Source: Glaciozyma antarctica PI12 (Eukaryota; Basidiomycota; Microbotryomycetes; Kriegeriales; Camptobasidiaceae). Taken from it: a DNA stretch of 64,000 nucleotides. The notes under the pieces were generated by a model. The model searched no databases. It worked only from the letters and a program-made list of their open reading frames with translations, and was not told where the DNA came from. Each line of letters begins with the position of its first letter. The stretch's first letter is position 1. The position numbers were made by a program, and so were the translations under genes. The DNA lies in contig KZ627146.1 in NCBI GenBank assembly GCA_002917775.1, positions 550,530 through 614,529 on the forward strand, read 5' to 3'. Shown here in pieces: positions 11,324 to 23,316 of the stretch.

Positions 11324-14300
11324 ATGCGCAGGATCTTTGGAGGAGCATCATTGAACCTTCAGCCCTCACAGTCCTCCGACTCCCTCTCCTCTCCTGCCCC
11401 CTCCATCTCCAACGGCCGCACCGACCTCTCCTCTCCCATCTCTCCTCCCGACGACAAGAAGGGCGGCTGGTTCGGCGCAGCGGTTAACGGCGTAGCAGGG
11501 TCGATAAGGAACGGTGCCATTGGCGGCACGAGGCATCAGCGGTCCAACAGCACGACGAGCAGCGCCGTGAGCACGTCTCAGGACGGCGGCGCCGGAGTAG
11601 GCTTGAGCAGGAGCGTCAGGGATGATCAGGAGGACACTCTTCTCTCTCAGCCGCTCTTTAACATCTCCCGATACCAATCCCCAGCAGCTGTCGCCCCCCT
11701 CCCCCGCTCTACGGCCTCGCGCAAGGAGGAAAGGAGGACGTCGAGCAGGAGCCAGAGCGGGAGCGGGCAATTGAGTGCAACCGCGACGAGAGGGCCGCCG
11801 AATGGAGGATCTTCCTTGCCTGCCTTGGAAGGAGGTGCAGACGAGTCGGGGACGCTGGAGACGGGGAGCGGAAGGACGGCTGGGGAGGAGAAGGACGCTA
11901 TCATGGTCGAGCTGCTGAGCGGGCAAGCGGTGGTGGAGGCGAAGGAGTATGAGATCTTGGAGTGGGAGAAGATGGAGTCGACCAAGAAGGTGATCTCGAA
12001 CATGGCTGGAGAGATGAGGACTGAGAGCTGACCCACCGTTCGCCCGCAGGAACACCTCGTCCTCGCCTCTCGAATCGCCTCTCTATCGCGCTCCCTCGCC
12101 CTCGAAACTAAGCTTCGCGATTCCGTCGCCAAGCTCGTTCGCTTGCCCAACGCCCAACGACTCCAACGAGGACGAACCTCCGCCTCTCGACCCCGCGTCA
12201 TGAAGGAGCAAGCGGAAGCTCAGCTCGTCCTTGCGAACGAGAAGATCGCGAAACTCTCCACAGAGCTCTACAAGACGGGCTGGAGCGAGTCGGAGCTCCG
12301 AACAAGACTTCTCCAGCACACCGCAGGCGTCCTCGCTCTTGCCGTCCGCCGAAAGGAGGAGGAAGAAGCAGGCCTCGCTCCCAGTCCCCTCCCACCCTCC
12401 GCCTCGTTCTCCTCTCTCCTCCCTTCCGACTCCCTTATCCCTCCACATCTCGACCGCGCGGTCTCTTCCTCCTTTACGCGTTCGCCCGTTCCAACCGACC
12501 GCTTCGAAGGCCACCATTTCTTCGCAGGCAACAAGGACGCCATTATCCCCCTCCCTCGCTCTCCTTCCCTCAACTCCCCTCAGATCGTAGCCTCCTCGGC
12601 AGGCACGTTCCCATCCATCGACACGACCATCATCTGGCAGCTCGAAGTCGAAGTCGCGGAACTACGATCCAGCCTCGCGAACGCCTCCCTGCCCCTACCT
12701 CGACCGGACACGGGGAAGCTTGAGCAGCTACGAGCCGAGCTGTCGGTCGCGAGGATCGCGGAGGAGACGGCTCGCGAGGAGACGGCGTCGAGTCGGAGAG
12801 AGGCGGGGGAGCTGCAGGCGGAGATTGAGGAGCTAAGGAAGGACGTCGAAATGTCGCGCGAGGAGGTTCGAGGTGCAGAGGACGCAACTGCTGCCTTACG
12901 GCGGGACATAAATGACCTGGAGAGCGAGCTCGAGGACGCGAAGAGGGCTATTAGTGGATCAGCGGCGAGTAGAGCGAGGGAATTAGCGGAGACGAGAGAC
13001 GAGGTTGTCGAGTGGAGGAGGAACGTTGAGTTGGGCCAGCTGGAGCTGCAGGAGGTGCGAGGGCGTGCGGAGGGTGCGGAGCGGAGGGTGGTCGAGCTCG
13101 AGGACGAGATTGAGGAGGTCAAGACGGGCTATGAACGTGAGGTGGCGCAGGTTCAAGCGACTCTCAGGGAAATCAAGGCTTCCGCCGCGGCGAAGGGCGA
13201 ACGGGACATCGAGGACCACGGACGGCTTCGAGGCGAGCAGCAGAAGGTCGTCCAGGCGATTGGCGACATCCTTCGTCGGCATCGCACGCGACCTATCCTC
13301 GGACCTGCTATCCGGGATCTTCCCCCGTTCGACGATACGACCGACCACGTCGACCTGCCTTCCTACCTTGCCTCCACCCTCGACGCCCACTTTGATCGCC
13401 TTACGAATCACGTCTCCTCTCTCTCCGACGAACTCGCCTCGACCCTGGAAGAGCATTCGCACGCGCAGTCGGGGCTTCAGGTGGAACTCAAGCAGGCGGT
13501 CGAGCATCGGGAACGCTGGCGAGGCGAGGGTGCGTCTCGTCGCTCCGCAGCGAACACCTTTCACTAACTCCCACTTTGCTACAGCTGAGGTCCACCGTCG
13601 AGACAAGGAGCAGCTCGAATCCGCGCAGGCCGACTTGGAGTCCCGGCTCGACACTTGCGAAGAGCGTCTTGCTGCCCTGTCGACGCTCGAGCAGAATCTC
13701 GACCTCGCGACGGCGGAGGAAGCGCGACTACGGCAGGAGCTCGAAGCCGTCCAAGCTCGAGCCACTGCCGTCGACGCGCAGCTCGCCGACGCGATGGCTC
13801 AGCAGTCCAAGACGCTCAAGACGCTGCATGACCTCTGGCGAACGATTCCTCCCGTCGAAGGGCGCGCGGCGAGCAGCGACTCGGACGACTTGTCGGTGCT
13901 CAAGGCGGCGTTTGAGGCGCCTCGACGACCGCTCGGCAACTTCCTCTCCGACGCCGCTGCGAGCAAGTACACGGTCGAGGGTCTCGCCGAGCGGATTCGA
14001 GTGCTCCTCGTCGAGGATACGAAGCTCGTGCAGAAGTTTGTCGCGTTTGAGGCGGCGCAGGATACGCACAAGGCGAACGCGGAGCGGGCGGAGCGGGCGG
14101 AGAAGATGCTGGCGGAGAGAGAGGTCGGGGTTCAAGGGTACCAGCAGCAGGTGCGTTTGCAGTTGTGCGGACAGCTGATTCATGAAGAGCGCTGATGAGG
14201 GTGGTGCAGGTCAACGATCTCGAGGAGCGGATACGAATCTCTGCTGATCAAGAAGTTTCGTACCTCGAACGACTGAACGAGTAAGAGCACTCCAAGTCCG

Positions 14301-14766
14301 CTCAGGAACCACTTTGCTGACGGATGAGTGTCACCGCAGTCTTACGGAGAGCCTCGAGCAGACGCGCGGGGAGAAGCGCAAGTTGGAAGCCGTCATCTCG
14401 AGCGCGCAATCTCAGGCCCGCGCACTCGAGGAGGACAAGGCGCATCTCTCCCAGTCGCTCGCCGCCGCGCAGCTGGACGTTACTCGTCTCAACGCTCGTC
14501 CGGACGATTCGGCGAAGCTTGAGCAGCTCGAGTCGGACTTGCAGGACGTGCGGGATCAGCTTACGGATGCAGAGGAGGAGTTGGATGACGCCAAGAAGCG
14601 GGAGCAGAAGCAGCGATCGCAGCTGCTTGACGAGCTCTCTCAGGTTCAGCAGGAGGCACGTCTTTCGCTTCGTTCTTTCGCTGCTGGCAGAGCTAACACC
14701 CCTCTGCGTTAGGTATCCTCGCTCAAAACGCAGCTTCGACAAGAACAGCGCAAGAAGGCGAAGTGA
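11324..14766 (+). CDS. Uds1-domain coiled-coil protein (up-regulated during septation family)
   Basis: Starts at ATG 11324 with a Ser-rich disordered leader. The segment 'LLSGQAVVEAKEYEILEWEK', spliced across a short intron to 'EHLVLASRIASLSRSLALET' and 'KLRDSVAKLVRL', matches the Uds1 domain (paired helices around a YEVL/EE motif and an ALE-x-KLRDA motif). The rest is almost entirely heptad-rich coiled coil broken by a Ser/Pro patch, ending 'SSLKTQLRQEQRKKAK'. Family members are fungal proteins linked to septation and cell-cycle expression; the exact role is poorly known. The last intron (14656-14712) appears to use a GC donor. The scaffold-like architecture is clear; function is inferred. 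Confidence 0.75.
14656..14712 (+). other. Probable GC-AG intron in the Uds1 gene
   Basis: The frame ends ...CAG GAG before GCACGT and resumes GTA TCC TCG after TTAG, with a GCTAAC branch site. No GT donor gives a frame that continues the coiled coil. Confidence 0.5.
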
Positions 14767-16005
14767 GGCGCTGGCGTGTCGTTCGCTCCTTTCTCGGTTA
14801 CTACCCTCTTTATTCTATACCCCCTCTCTGCAATCTTGACTATCGTCGCTGGAACAAGCGCTCAACGGATGGGAGTGACACGGACCTCTACTCGAGCTCA
14901 CTCCTCCTCACTAGCACACGGTGTCCTTTTGTTTCGGTGCAGGCTCCCTTCGTTCGTGGTCGCCTTGTTCCATTCAAGCAGGAGAGGGTGCAACGACCAG
15001 CTTCCCTCCCGACTTCCCTCTCGAGACGTCTCGCCCAAGTCTGAAGTCGACTTGGTCCTCTTCTCGAACTCGGCCGGCACTCTCACCTCTCCTCCTCTCT
15101 CGATTTGAGAATACCAAGTGAAGATTCCTGTACTTTCTGCTCTTTTCTGAGCGCACAGTGCTCGCTCAAGGGGCACAACCAAGCTTGGGTCAGTCGCGAG
15201 GTCGGTTCGGGAACAGCAAGTACGCAGAAAGTCTGGAGTGCGGTACGCGTGCAAGTCACGTACTTTCTGCATCGCTTGTGACGAGCTGCCGTTACCCGCC
15301 ATGTATATCTCGCTCCCTCCCGTACAACGACCTACCAAGACCTACAACGACTTAAAAGGACAAGGAGGACGGACTCACGCGGAGGTAAGCTAAAAGTGGC
15401 TCGGCCGGCGATGGCCAGCGCGTGTATGCGCCACCTCCCTCCTCCTCTCCTGGGAGTCAAGCTGCGGTTGAAAGCGCGCTGTATTGGAAAGCGCGTTGAA
15501 AGGACCTGCAGAGCGGAGTCCGACGCAGCAGCATGAGGTTCATTAAACTCAATCTTGCAGCTCCAGAGCAAGATTCTCCCGACGGTTCCTGACGCCGACG
15601 CCCTTGTCTACGTGATCTTGATGACTTGGAGCTATCTGACGTGGTCCGACGCTCGAGATGATTCAGGTCGTCGCCCTCCCGCTCGTGTTGTTCCTGCCAA
15701 CGCCACTGACCCCAGAGTCTCGCCCTGGAAGCGTTTTGGTCAGCGGGGGAATCGGACGAGGGCGTACAGTCACCTGTTGTCCTCGAAGAAAGGTCCGCAC
15801 TATGCCAAGCGTGGGTCGATCTCCTTGACTCCTTTCAGATCCGGCTAACATCTCTACCCGAAGGCTGAGGTCCGGTCTGGCTGCAGTGGCCCCGGATAGT
15901 TCAAGTTCTTCCCCGCGTTCTCCTGCACTCTCTCTTGTACCACACCCTTGTTGTGGACGCCTTTCCTCAACAGCAACCTCGCCACCTTCCACCATCTAGC
16001 AAACG
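14767..16005. other. 1.2-kb intergenic region upstream of the MFS gene
   Basis: No convincing gene on either strand. It holds a repeated 10-base word, TACTTTCTGC, at 15131-15140 and 15261-15270, with an inverted partial copy GCAGAAAGT at 15224-15232. Short direct repeats around 15325-15355 are built on ACAACGAC. The unusual length suits a regulated promoter for the transporter. Confidence 0.4.
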
Positions 16006-18385
16006 ATGTCGCACTCACCGGCATCAGGATCTGTAACGGGCGACAAGCCTGGGTTCGCCCACAAGGAGGACTCTAGTCTTCGTTCGAACGAGAACGTCGA
16101 GGCAGCTCACAAGTTCGACCCTGCGTTCGAGCGTGCCACCATGTACGTGTTTTCGACTCGTCGCCTCATCCCTCTCCCGTACCCTCGTCGTCGTTGTGTC
16201 TGGATGGTCATCCCATTTTCTCGACAAGCTCAGCTGACTTTTTTTCTCTCAATCGCGCAGTGCCAAGATCGACCGTCGCCTTCTAATTATCCTGGGAGCG
16301 CTCTACGCGATCTCGCTCATCGACCGAACCAACATCAGTGGTGCGTCCTTTCCGCCGAAGCGCCGTCGTGACTTGAGGGCGCAGAAACTGACCCAAGGTC
16401 GTCTTCCTCAGTGGCGCGAGTGGCTGGAATGGCCAGGGACCTGCAGTTGACCATTGGCGACCGCTACTCCATCATCACGCTGTGAGTGGCGAGGAAGAAG
16501 GCGGTTGTTGTTCGTCGCTGACCTACTTTCGCTTCAGTGTCTTCTTCCCCCCCTACATCATCGTACGCCGTCTTAGCTCCTTCGTCAGAGCACTTGCTAA
16601 CGCCACCACCAGTTCGAGCTTCCTTCCAACATTCTCATGCGCAAGATCGGCACCAGGAACTTGCTCAGTGCCATCGTCGTCCTCTGGGGAGCTGTCATGC
16701 TCGGAATGGCTTTCGTCGTACGCTCCTTCGCGATTTAGCAGCGCTGATTCGTCGCTGACACTCTTCTCGTTCACCTTGTAGACTAACTGGGAGCAGCTCG
16801 CTGTCTGCCGCACTCTCCTCGGCGTGTTGGAATCCGGCTTCTTCCCTGGATGCGTGTACCTCATCTCGTGAGTCGCTCCTCATGCTCGCCCCGCAGCTTC
16901 CGAGACTGACGGGGGCCTTGCAGCTGCTGGTACACGAGGTTTGAGACGCAGAAGCGCATGGCTCTCTTCTACCTAGTACGCTTTTCCCGCACCTAGATTG
17001 ACCTGTGGCTGATCTCCTGCCCCTACAGACGTCGATGGTCATTTCTGGCTTCTCCAACATCATCGGATACGGCATGACCAAGCTCGGTGGCCGCCACGGA
17101 CTTGAGCCCTGGCGCTGGGTCTGTAAGCCTCCTCTGTTCACGGCGTTAAGTCGCTAGCTGACCACTGGCACCCTCGCAGTCCTCTTGTTCGGAGTTTTCA
17201 CCATTGGTCTCGGATTGATCGCCTACTGTGAGTACCTCTCGCTTCAGTACCAGAGGCGACGAGCTGACGGCACTCCCCAGTCCTCATCATTGAGTTCCCC
17301 GACAAGGTGAGCACCTCTGACATTGCTCCCGACACCTTCGCTCGCCGCTGACACGTTTCGCAGGCTACGTTCCTCACCCCCGAGCAAATCTCCATGGTCC
17401 AGCAGCGTATCCAGGACGACCGTGGTGACTCCGTCGCCGATGAGCTTACCTGGACCAAGGCCAAGGCTTACCTCGCCGACTTCAAGCTCTGGGCCTTCTC
17501 TCTCCTCTTCAGTGAGTTCCTGTTCCTGCCCTACCAACACCCGATTTTCTGACTCACCTCCCCCCAGTGTGCTCGACTTTGCCCGCGTACGCTTTCGCCT
17601 ACTTCCTCCCCGTCATTCTTGCTGGAGGAGGATACTCGACCGAGCTCTCCCTCATTCTCTCCGCTCCCCCGTACGTTTTCGGTGCGATCTACACCTTCGC
17701 CGTAAGTCCAGTTTGCTGTTTGCTCTGCTCGGCGCAGCTCGCTAACCTACTTGTCGCCGCTCTCAGATTGCCTACGCCGCCGACAAAACTCGCAAGCGTG
17801 CTGTCTTCATCGCCGTCAACGCCACCGTCTGCTTCATCGGACTCTGCATCATGGCTTTCGGTGGCAAGATCGGTGTTCGCTACATGGGTGAGTCAGACGT
17901 GCGCCTTTTCCTCGATTCCTCCCCGCTGACGAGTTGCACAGGATCCTTCCTCGCGATCGCTGGATGCCAGTGCAACGTCCCCAGTGTCCTCACCTACCAG
18001 GCCAACAACGTCACCTCGTGAGTCTTCTGCAGCTCTTCCGCATTTCGCACTCGAGAACTGACGACCTCGCTCCCTCCAGCCACTCCAAGCGCGCCGTCGC
18101 CTCCGCCCTCGTCATCGGCTTTGGAGGAATGGGTGGAATCATGGCTTCGACCGTCTACCGTCAGAAGGACTTCCCCAACTACATCATCGGACTCGGAACG
18201 AGTGAGTTCTCTCCCTCCTCCCTCCGTCTGCATTCACTGACAGTTCAACCGCAGCCATGGGAGCTCAGGGCTTGATCATCGTTCTCCTCGCCGTCCTTTC
18301 CTTCTACTTCAAGAGGCAGAACGCCGAGGCTGATGCAGGACGCAAGGTGCTGGAGGGCATGCCCCACTTCCGCTGGACCATTTGA
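16006..18385 (+). CDS. MFS transporter, allantoate permease / anion:cation symporter type
   Basis: A gene cut by more than ten introns. The cytosolic N-terminus leads to 'IAKIDRRLLIILGALYAISL' and 'IDRTNISVARVAGM', the usual first helix of Dal5/TNA1-type carriers, then 'LVFFPPYIIFELPSNILMRK', 'WEQLAVCRTLLGVLESGFFP', 'YLISCWYTRFETQKRMALF', and a central loop with 'EFPDKATFLTPEQ'. The second half includes 'CSTLPAYAFAYFLPVILA', 'AIAYAADKTRKRAVFIA' and 'NVTSHSKRAVASALVIGFGG'. The order and the 12-helix pattern fit the anion:cation symporter family, which takes up small organic anions (allantoate, nicotinate, pantothenate and others). Substrate cannot be told from sequence. The stop is at 18383-18385 after PHFRWTI. 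Confidence 0.9.
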
Positions 18386-19337
18386 GGGATTTGTCGGGGG
18401 TTAGTCTGGTGCAGTCAACGACTTTAGGGAACATGTGTACAAGGTATCAAGCAACGCCGACGATATTAATCGCACTTCAAACACGAGTCCCGCGAGATTT
18501 GTCTCCAGATTCGCTGCCAGAGTTCAGCATGAGCTCCCTGCAAGATGTTCGACGTTCAGCCAGGGATCAAGCTTCAAGCCTTTCAGCCTCAAAGCTGCGG
18601 GGAGGCTCGCTCCCACCACGAGATGAAGGCTTGCTCGACGGCGCCTGGGAAGGCGCTCGATTCAGACTTCTCCTGGACGGCGTGAGCCGATTGCAAGGCG
18701 GATACACTCGTATGGGTCCACTCCAATACGCTGAGCTCTTCAAGCAACGCGCTGAAGCAAGAGCGTGTCCGGAGGAGAAGGACACTCCTCCAAGTCCAAG
18801 CAGCCGCGGGGCCAAATGATTTGTCGCCAACGTCCAGCTCAGCCTCTCCTTGTCTCCCCTCAGCGTCCCACGACCGGCGCACAACAGACGCCAGAGCTCA
18901 CAGCAACTTGTTCGATACACCTCCACAGAGAAGAAGCCGTCTAGGTAAGTGCCGCCTTGCGCTCCCGGTCTGGATCACACTCGGGTCGTTCGTGGGACGG
19001 GTCGAGCTCCTCAGGGCCACAAGGCCGGGGGAGGAGCAGAGTGAGAGGGCAGGGACACTCGTATACGGATGGGAACTTGCTCGACAGGCTGAGTGGATAC
19101 GGGGTGACGAGGAGCAGGCAGGCCAAGCAGCCGGGACCTCTTTGTCTCACGGACAGGAGCGGTGCCGCCTGTCTAGGAGTCGCCTTGAAGCCACTAAGTA
19201 GACAGAGACTGAGTCTTAGCGTCCGTTTTTTGATGCGGCAGCAGAGGAGCCGCGACCGCAAGCTCGTCCAGCTCGCTCCCTCTCCAGCTCCACCGCCTCC
19301 TTTGCCAACGCTGAACTCCTATCTCCACAGCGCAACC
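18386..19337. other. Intergenic between MFS gene and Zn2Cys6 regulator 2
   Basis: No convincing coding exon. The right half probably carries the promoter and leader of the zinc-cluster gene. A GTAAGT at about 18945 and a CACAG just before the ATG could bound a 5' leader intron, but this is a guess. Confidence 0.35.
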
Positions 19338-22300
19338 ATGGCCGACTCACCTCACCATCACGCGAATCCCTACCACCTCCCACCTCCCGCCAACCGCCCG
19401 CCTCCCCACCACCTCTACTACCCCACCGAGTCGCCTCAGCCAACAACCTTTGTCCCCAACTCCCTCGGCGCCGGTGGCAACATGTGGTCTCCACAGAACG
19501 GTCCTTCGCCCGGAGCCTCAGGGTCGAGCGGAACGCCTGGATCGGGGCAGTGGCGCGCGCTTCCGCCGGTCAAGAGTGCCAAGAACGAGCTTGGGGAGGG
19601 AGACGACGACGACGACGACGCGAGTCAGCCGGGGGAAGGACCTGCGGGGCCAGAGGTCAAGAAGAAGAGCACGAGGGGGAGCAGGGCGTGTACGGTCTGT
19701 CGCAAGCTGAAGATGAGGTGCGTGGGAGCCGAGGAAGGACCACCGTGCAAGAGGTGCAAGACGGGTGGGCATGAGGTGCGTTGACGCTGCGTAGTGGTAA
19801 GAGGATGGAGGTACTGATACATCCATGCAGTGCATCTTTGAGGAGTCTCAGCGTGGACGACGCAGCAACCGCAAGACGGACCAGATGGTGCGTTCATGCC
19901 GTCCCCCCTTCGACCAGCAAGCAGCTAACGCTCCTCTTGGCAGGCGAAATCTCTCAAGAAGATGGAGCAGACTCTCGAGACCGTTCTCAAGTCGATCTCG
20001 AACCCTGGCGTCCTCGCTTCAGCTGGCGGCATGGTCCTCGACCCCTCTCTTCGCCAGCAGCAGCTCCCAGTCGATCCCGGCTCAGCAGGCGCGGAGGGGC
20101 GTGGAGACGTGCACGTTGGGACACCGGGCGGGAATGGAATGCCGGGGGATCACCAACGGGGGCATCTGGTCAACGGCGTACACTTTGATTCGGCGGGGCG
20201 GTCAACGATGGAGTGGAGCGGGGTACGGAACGAGCGGGACGGCGGGAGGGACGACAGCCCGCGATTGCACAGCTTACCCGACAACACCCTCAATCCGTGA
20301 GCTCGTCCTTGTTCGTCGTTTTTGGGTCGCCAGCTGACACCTCGCACCTTCGCAGTCTCGGCTTGCTCGCTGAGTGAGGTCGCTTGCCTGGCTTTCAATG
20401 GAAGCAGAGCTGATTCATTCTTCTCAGAGCGTCGCTACAAAACACACGAAAGCGTGGAGTCACGCTCTCGGAAGCCATCGAAGCGACGGACGGGGACGTG
20501 GATTCCGATACGCGCGAGGCGAAGCGCGCGAGGATGGGCGTGGCGAACTCGGGCTACTTTCAGCCTGGCCCAATGAACAGTGCGTTTCTTTCCTTCTACC
20601 TTTTGGGCGCGGTTGACGTTGACTTTTTTTTGCAGTTCTCCCTCTGCGAAGGATAGTCATCGAGCAGCGCATGCCGCCTGCACTTCTTATCGAGAAGATC
20701 GTCACCATGTGCGTTTCGTTTCTTCCTTCTCCACGACAACGCTGACTTACGATGCCCTTTAGCGAGGAGGTCGTCGAGCTTTTCGCCGTCTTCTTCGAGC
20801 ACTGCCACCGGCAATGCCCCTTCCTCGACCCAGAAGTCCACACTCCCACCGCCACAGGATCACGCTCTCCCTTCCTTTTCACTTGCAGTGCGTCCGAATT
20901 TCGTTTGGCTCCCCTTCGTGGCTGATTCGGCCGTCTTCAGTTTGCGCCGTCGCCGCGCGCTACTACACGAAGCGGAAGGACGACCTTTATCGCAAGTGCC
21001 TCAAGGTCGCCAAGCGAGTCGCCTTCGACGTCATGTCCAAGGGCTTCAAGTCGACCGAAATCTGCCAGGGCTTCCTCCTGCTTTGCCACTGGAACCAACC
21101 TGCCGAGCGTTTCGAGGAAGAGCGTACCTGTGAGTTCTACGCATCGCATATTCTCTCCCGTCGTTTCCGAGACTGACGCCTCCCGCGCGCAGACCAATTC
21201 AGTGGCATCGCGATACGCATGGCGACCGACCTCAACCTTCATCGCAAGACGCTGGCGATCTTGCCCGACGAGGTCAGCGAGGAGACGAAGACGCTGTACG
21301 AGCGCGAGATCATGAACCGGGAGCGAACTTGGCTGTACTGCTTCATCTGCGATAGGAGGTGCGTCTTCTTCATCGACGACGGCCTGGTCGCACGCAGGCT
21401 GACCCTGCTTCTCCTCAGCGTGGCCACTCAGATGGGCAAGCCGACCTCGATCTCGATCCCGAACTACATCATCCGCAACTCGAAGAACTGGCACACTCAC
21501 CGTGGAGCTCAGAAGAGCGACGTCGGACTAAGCGCGATGGTAGAGATGCACCGTATCGTCGTGCGTCCTTCGACGTTCTTCACTCAGCCCGATCCTCGCT
21601 GACTTCCTCTCCAATGCAGAGCCGCATTCTCGACACGCTTTACTCGGACACTCGTTCCGTGTCGGGTCTCAACGTTCACCTCGATTAGTGCGTCCCCTCT
21701 ACTCGCCTTGTCCACTCTCCGCTGACGTTCGCAACTCTCCTCAGCCCTCTTCTAATGCGCTCGTTCTTGGGCCAGCTTGATCAGTGGAAGTCGGACTGGA
21801 CTGTTGCCTTTCCCAACGATCCCGACGACGGTGCGGATGGTGTCCGCGCTGAGATGCGAGGTGCGTTTGGAAAGTCTTATCTCCCTCTATCGCGCAAGCC
21901 GCTAATTCCTTCGCTCCATCAGACTTCTACCACTCATAGTGCGTATTGGCCGCTTCCAGCCTCGTTTGCGCCCACCGTGTTAACCCCTTGCGCAGCTACC
22001 GCCTCTTTCTCCTCTCCTTCGCCGTTCAGCACGCGCTCGACAGCCCCGGCTCCCAGATTGACCTTACCTCGTACTGCGTCCTTTGCTTCCAGAGTGCCTC
22101 GACCATTATCCGTGCGTACATAGCTTCCTCATTCGTGCTGCTTGCTAACCCTTCGTCTTCGACAGGAATCGCTCGCGACTTCCTCGGCCCTCGCGGTATC
22201 CTTCGCTACGCTATGGACAGCACGTTCGTGTACCTCTCCTACGCCGCTACCTTCTTGCTGAGTTAGTTCTGCCTCCAACCCCGTCAATGCGGGATCGAAC

Positions 22301-22978
22301 TAATAAACGTCGGCACGCAGAGCTCGTCTCGCCAACGTTCTCGGCCATCATCGACGAAGGTGCTGCCCTGACGCTGGTCAACGACGTCGCCGACATGTTT
22401 GAGCGCTGCGCAGTTGACGAGACGCACACTCCCGCTCTTTGTACGCCCCTGCCAGCTTGCTGCCTCACCTGAACTAACTCGAGATTTGCAGACGCGAGCT
22501 TCCTCCGAGCGCTCATCGAGAACAAGCGTACGGGCGGCCGTACCGCCCCTGGATCCCGCGCTGGGACGCGTCCTTCGTCGCCTCAGCCGGGAGTCGAGGC
22601 GTACCTGAAGTCGAGGGTGAACTCGCCTGGCTTGGGGGAGGGGATGGAAGGGATGGAGGCATCGGATCACGGCTTTGACAGCCTCGCGATGGACACGATG
22701 CTCTCCAACGGCGATTTCTGGAACAACGTGAGTGGCGCGTTTCGCTCTCGCCCGTTGCGACTCGCTGACGAACGTTGTGAACGCAGATGCTCATGCCGTA
22801 CGCCGGCCTTTTCACTGCGTCTGTACGAGCACGTACTGACTTAATTTATCGCACGCAGTGGGTTCGGTGGACCGCTCCAAGGCCTCGCGGGCGGAACTGG
22901 AATCATGTTGGGGAGTACGGTGCGGCGCGATCTCTTGTCGTCCTCTCGCTCGCCGAACTGACGAGATTTGCAGGCTGA
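19338..22978 (+). CDS. Zn2Cys6 fungal transcription factor (regulator 2, PrtT-like)
   Basis: ATG 19338 opens a His/Pro-rich leader, an acidic run of Asp, then the zinc cluster with spacing C-x2-C-x6-C-x8-C-x2-C-x6-C ('ACTVCRKLKMRC', 'CKRCKTGGHEC'), an Arg/Lys-rich linker and a short helix 'LKKMEQTLETVLKSI'. The regulatory half includes 'EEVVELFAVFFEHCHRQCPF', 'GIAIRMATDLNLHR' and 'NRERTWLYCFICDRS', standard fungal-specific domain motifs. The cluster and its spacing resemble basidiomycete proteins usually labelled PrtT-like protease activators, but that label is weak. More than ten short introns. The last join makes ...MLGS then stop at 22976-22978. It faces the RFX gene tail to tail. Confidence 0.85.
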
Positions 22979-23316
22979 TCCATGGAGCATCACGCCTATG
23001 CACTCGCGACCTGGTTACACCAAGACCTGATCACACCAAGCCCACCACTTTCCGGCGTCGTTCGATTTCGCGTCGCTCTGAACTGGGCGTTGGAGAGGTT
23101 GAAGGAAGGTGTGGGATGCGTTGGAGTGCTTGGAGATACTGTCCTGAACCATGTTGATCTCGCTCCCTTTTTCGAGAGCGTCAGCTACATATCGTGAGAG
23201 TTGTAAATGGTGTAGCGAAGGGAAAGCGATACAGTAAAGCGTCGCAAAAGGCGATGGCTGCACAGCTGCTACAGGCAAGGTGGGGGAAGAGCTCCGACGA
23301 GAAAGAATGCGCCAAT
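22979..23316. terminator. Convergent 3' region between regulator 2 and the RFX gene
   Basis: Two genes end here from opposite strands with 338 bases between stop codons. The stretch must carry both 3' ends. No further coding exon was seen. Confidence 0.35.

Noticed and set aside
13005-14195. Open frame of nearly 400 codons overlapping the Uds1 gene in another frame
   Set aside because: Arg/Ser-rich shadow of the true coiled-coil frame; no known domain.
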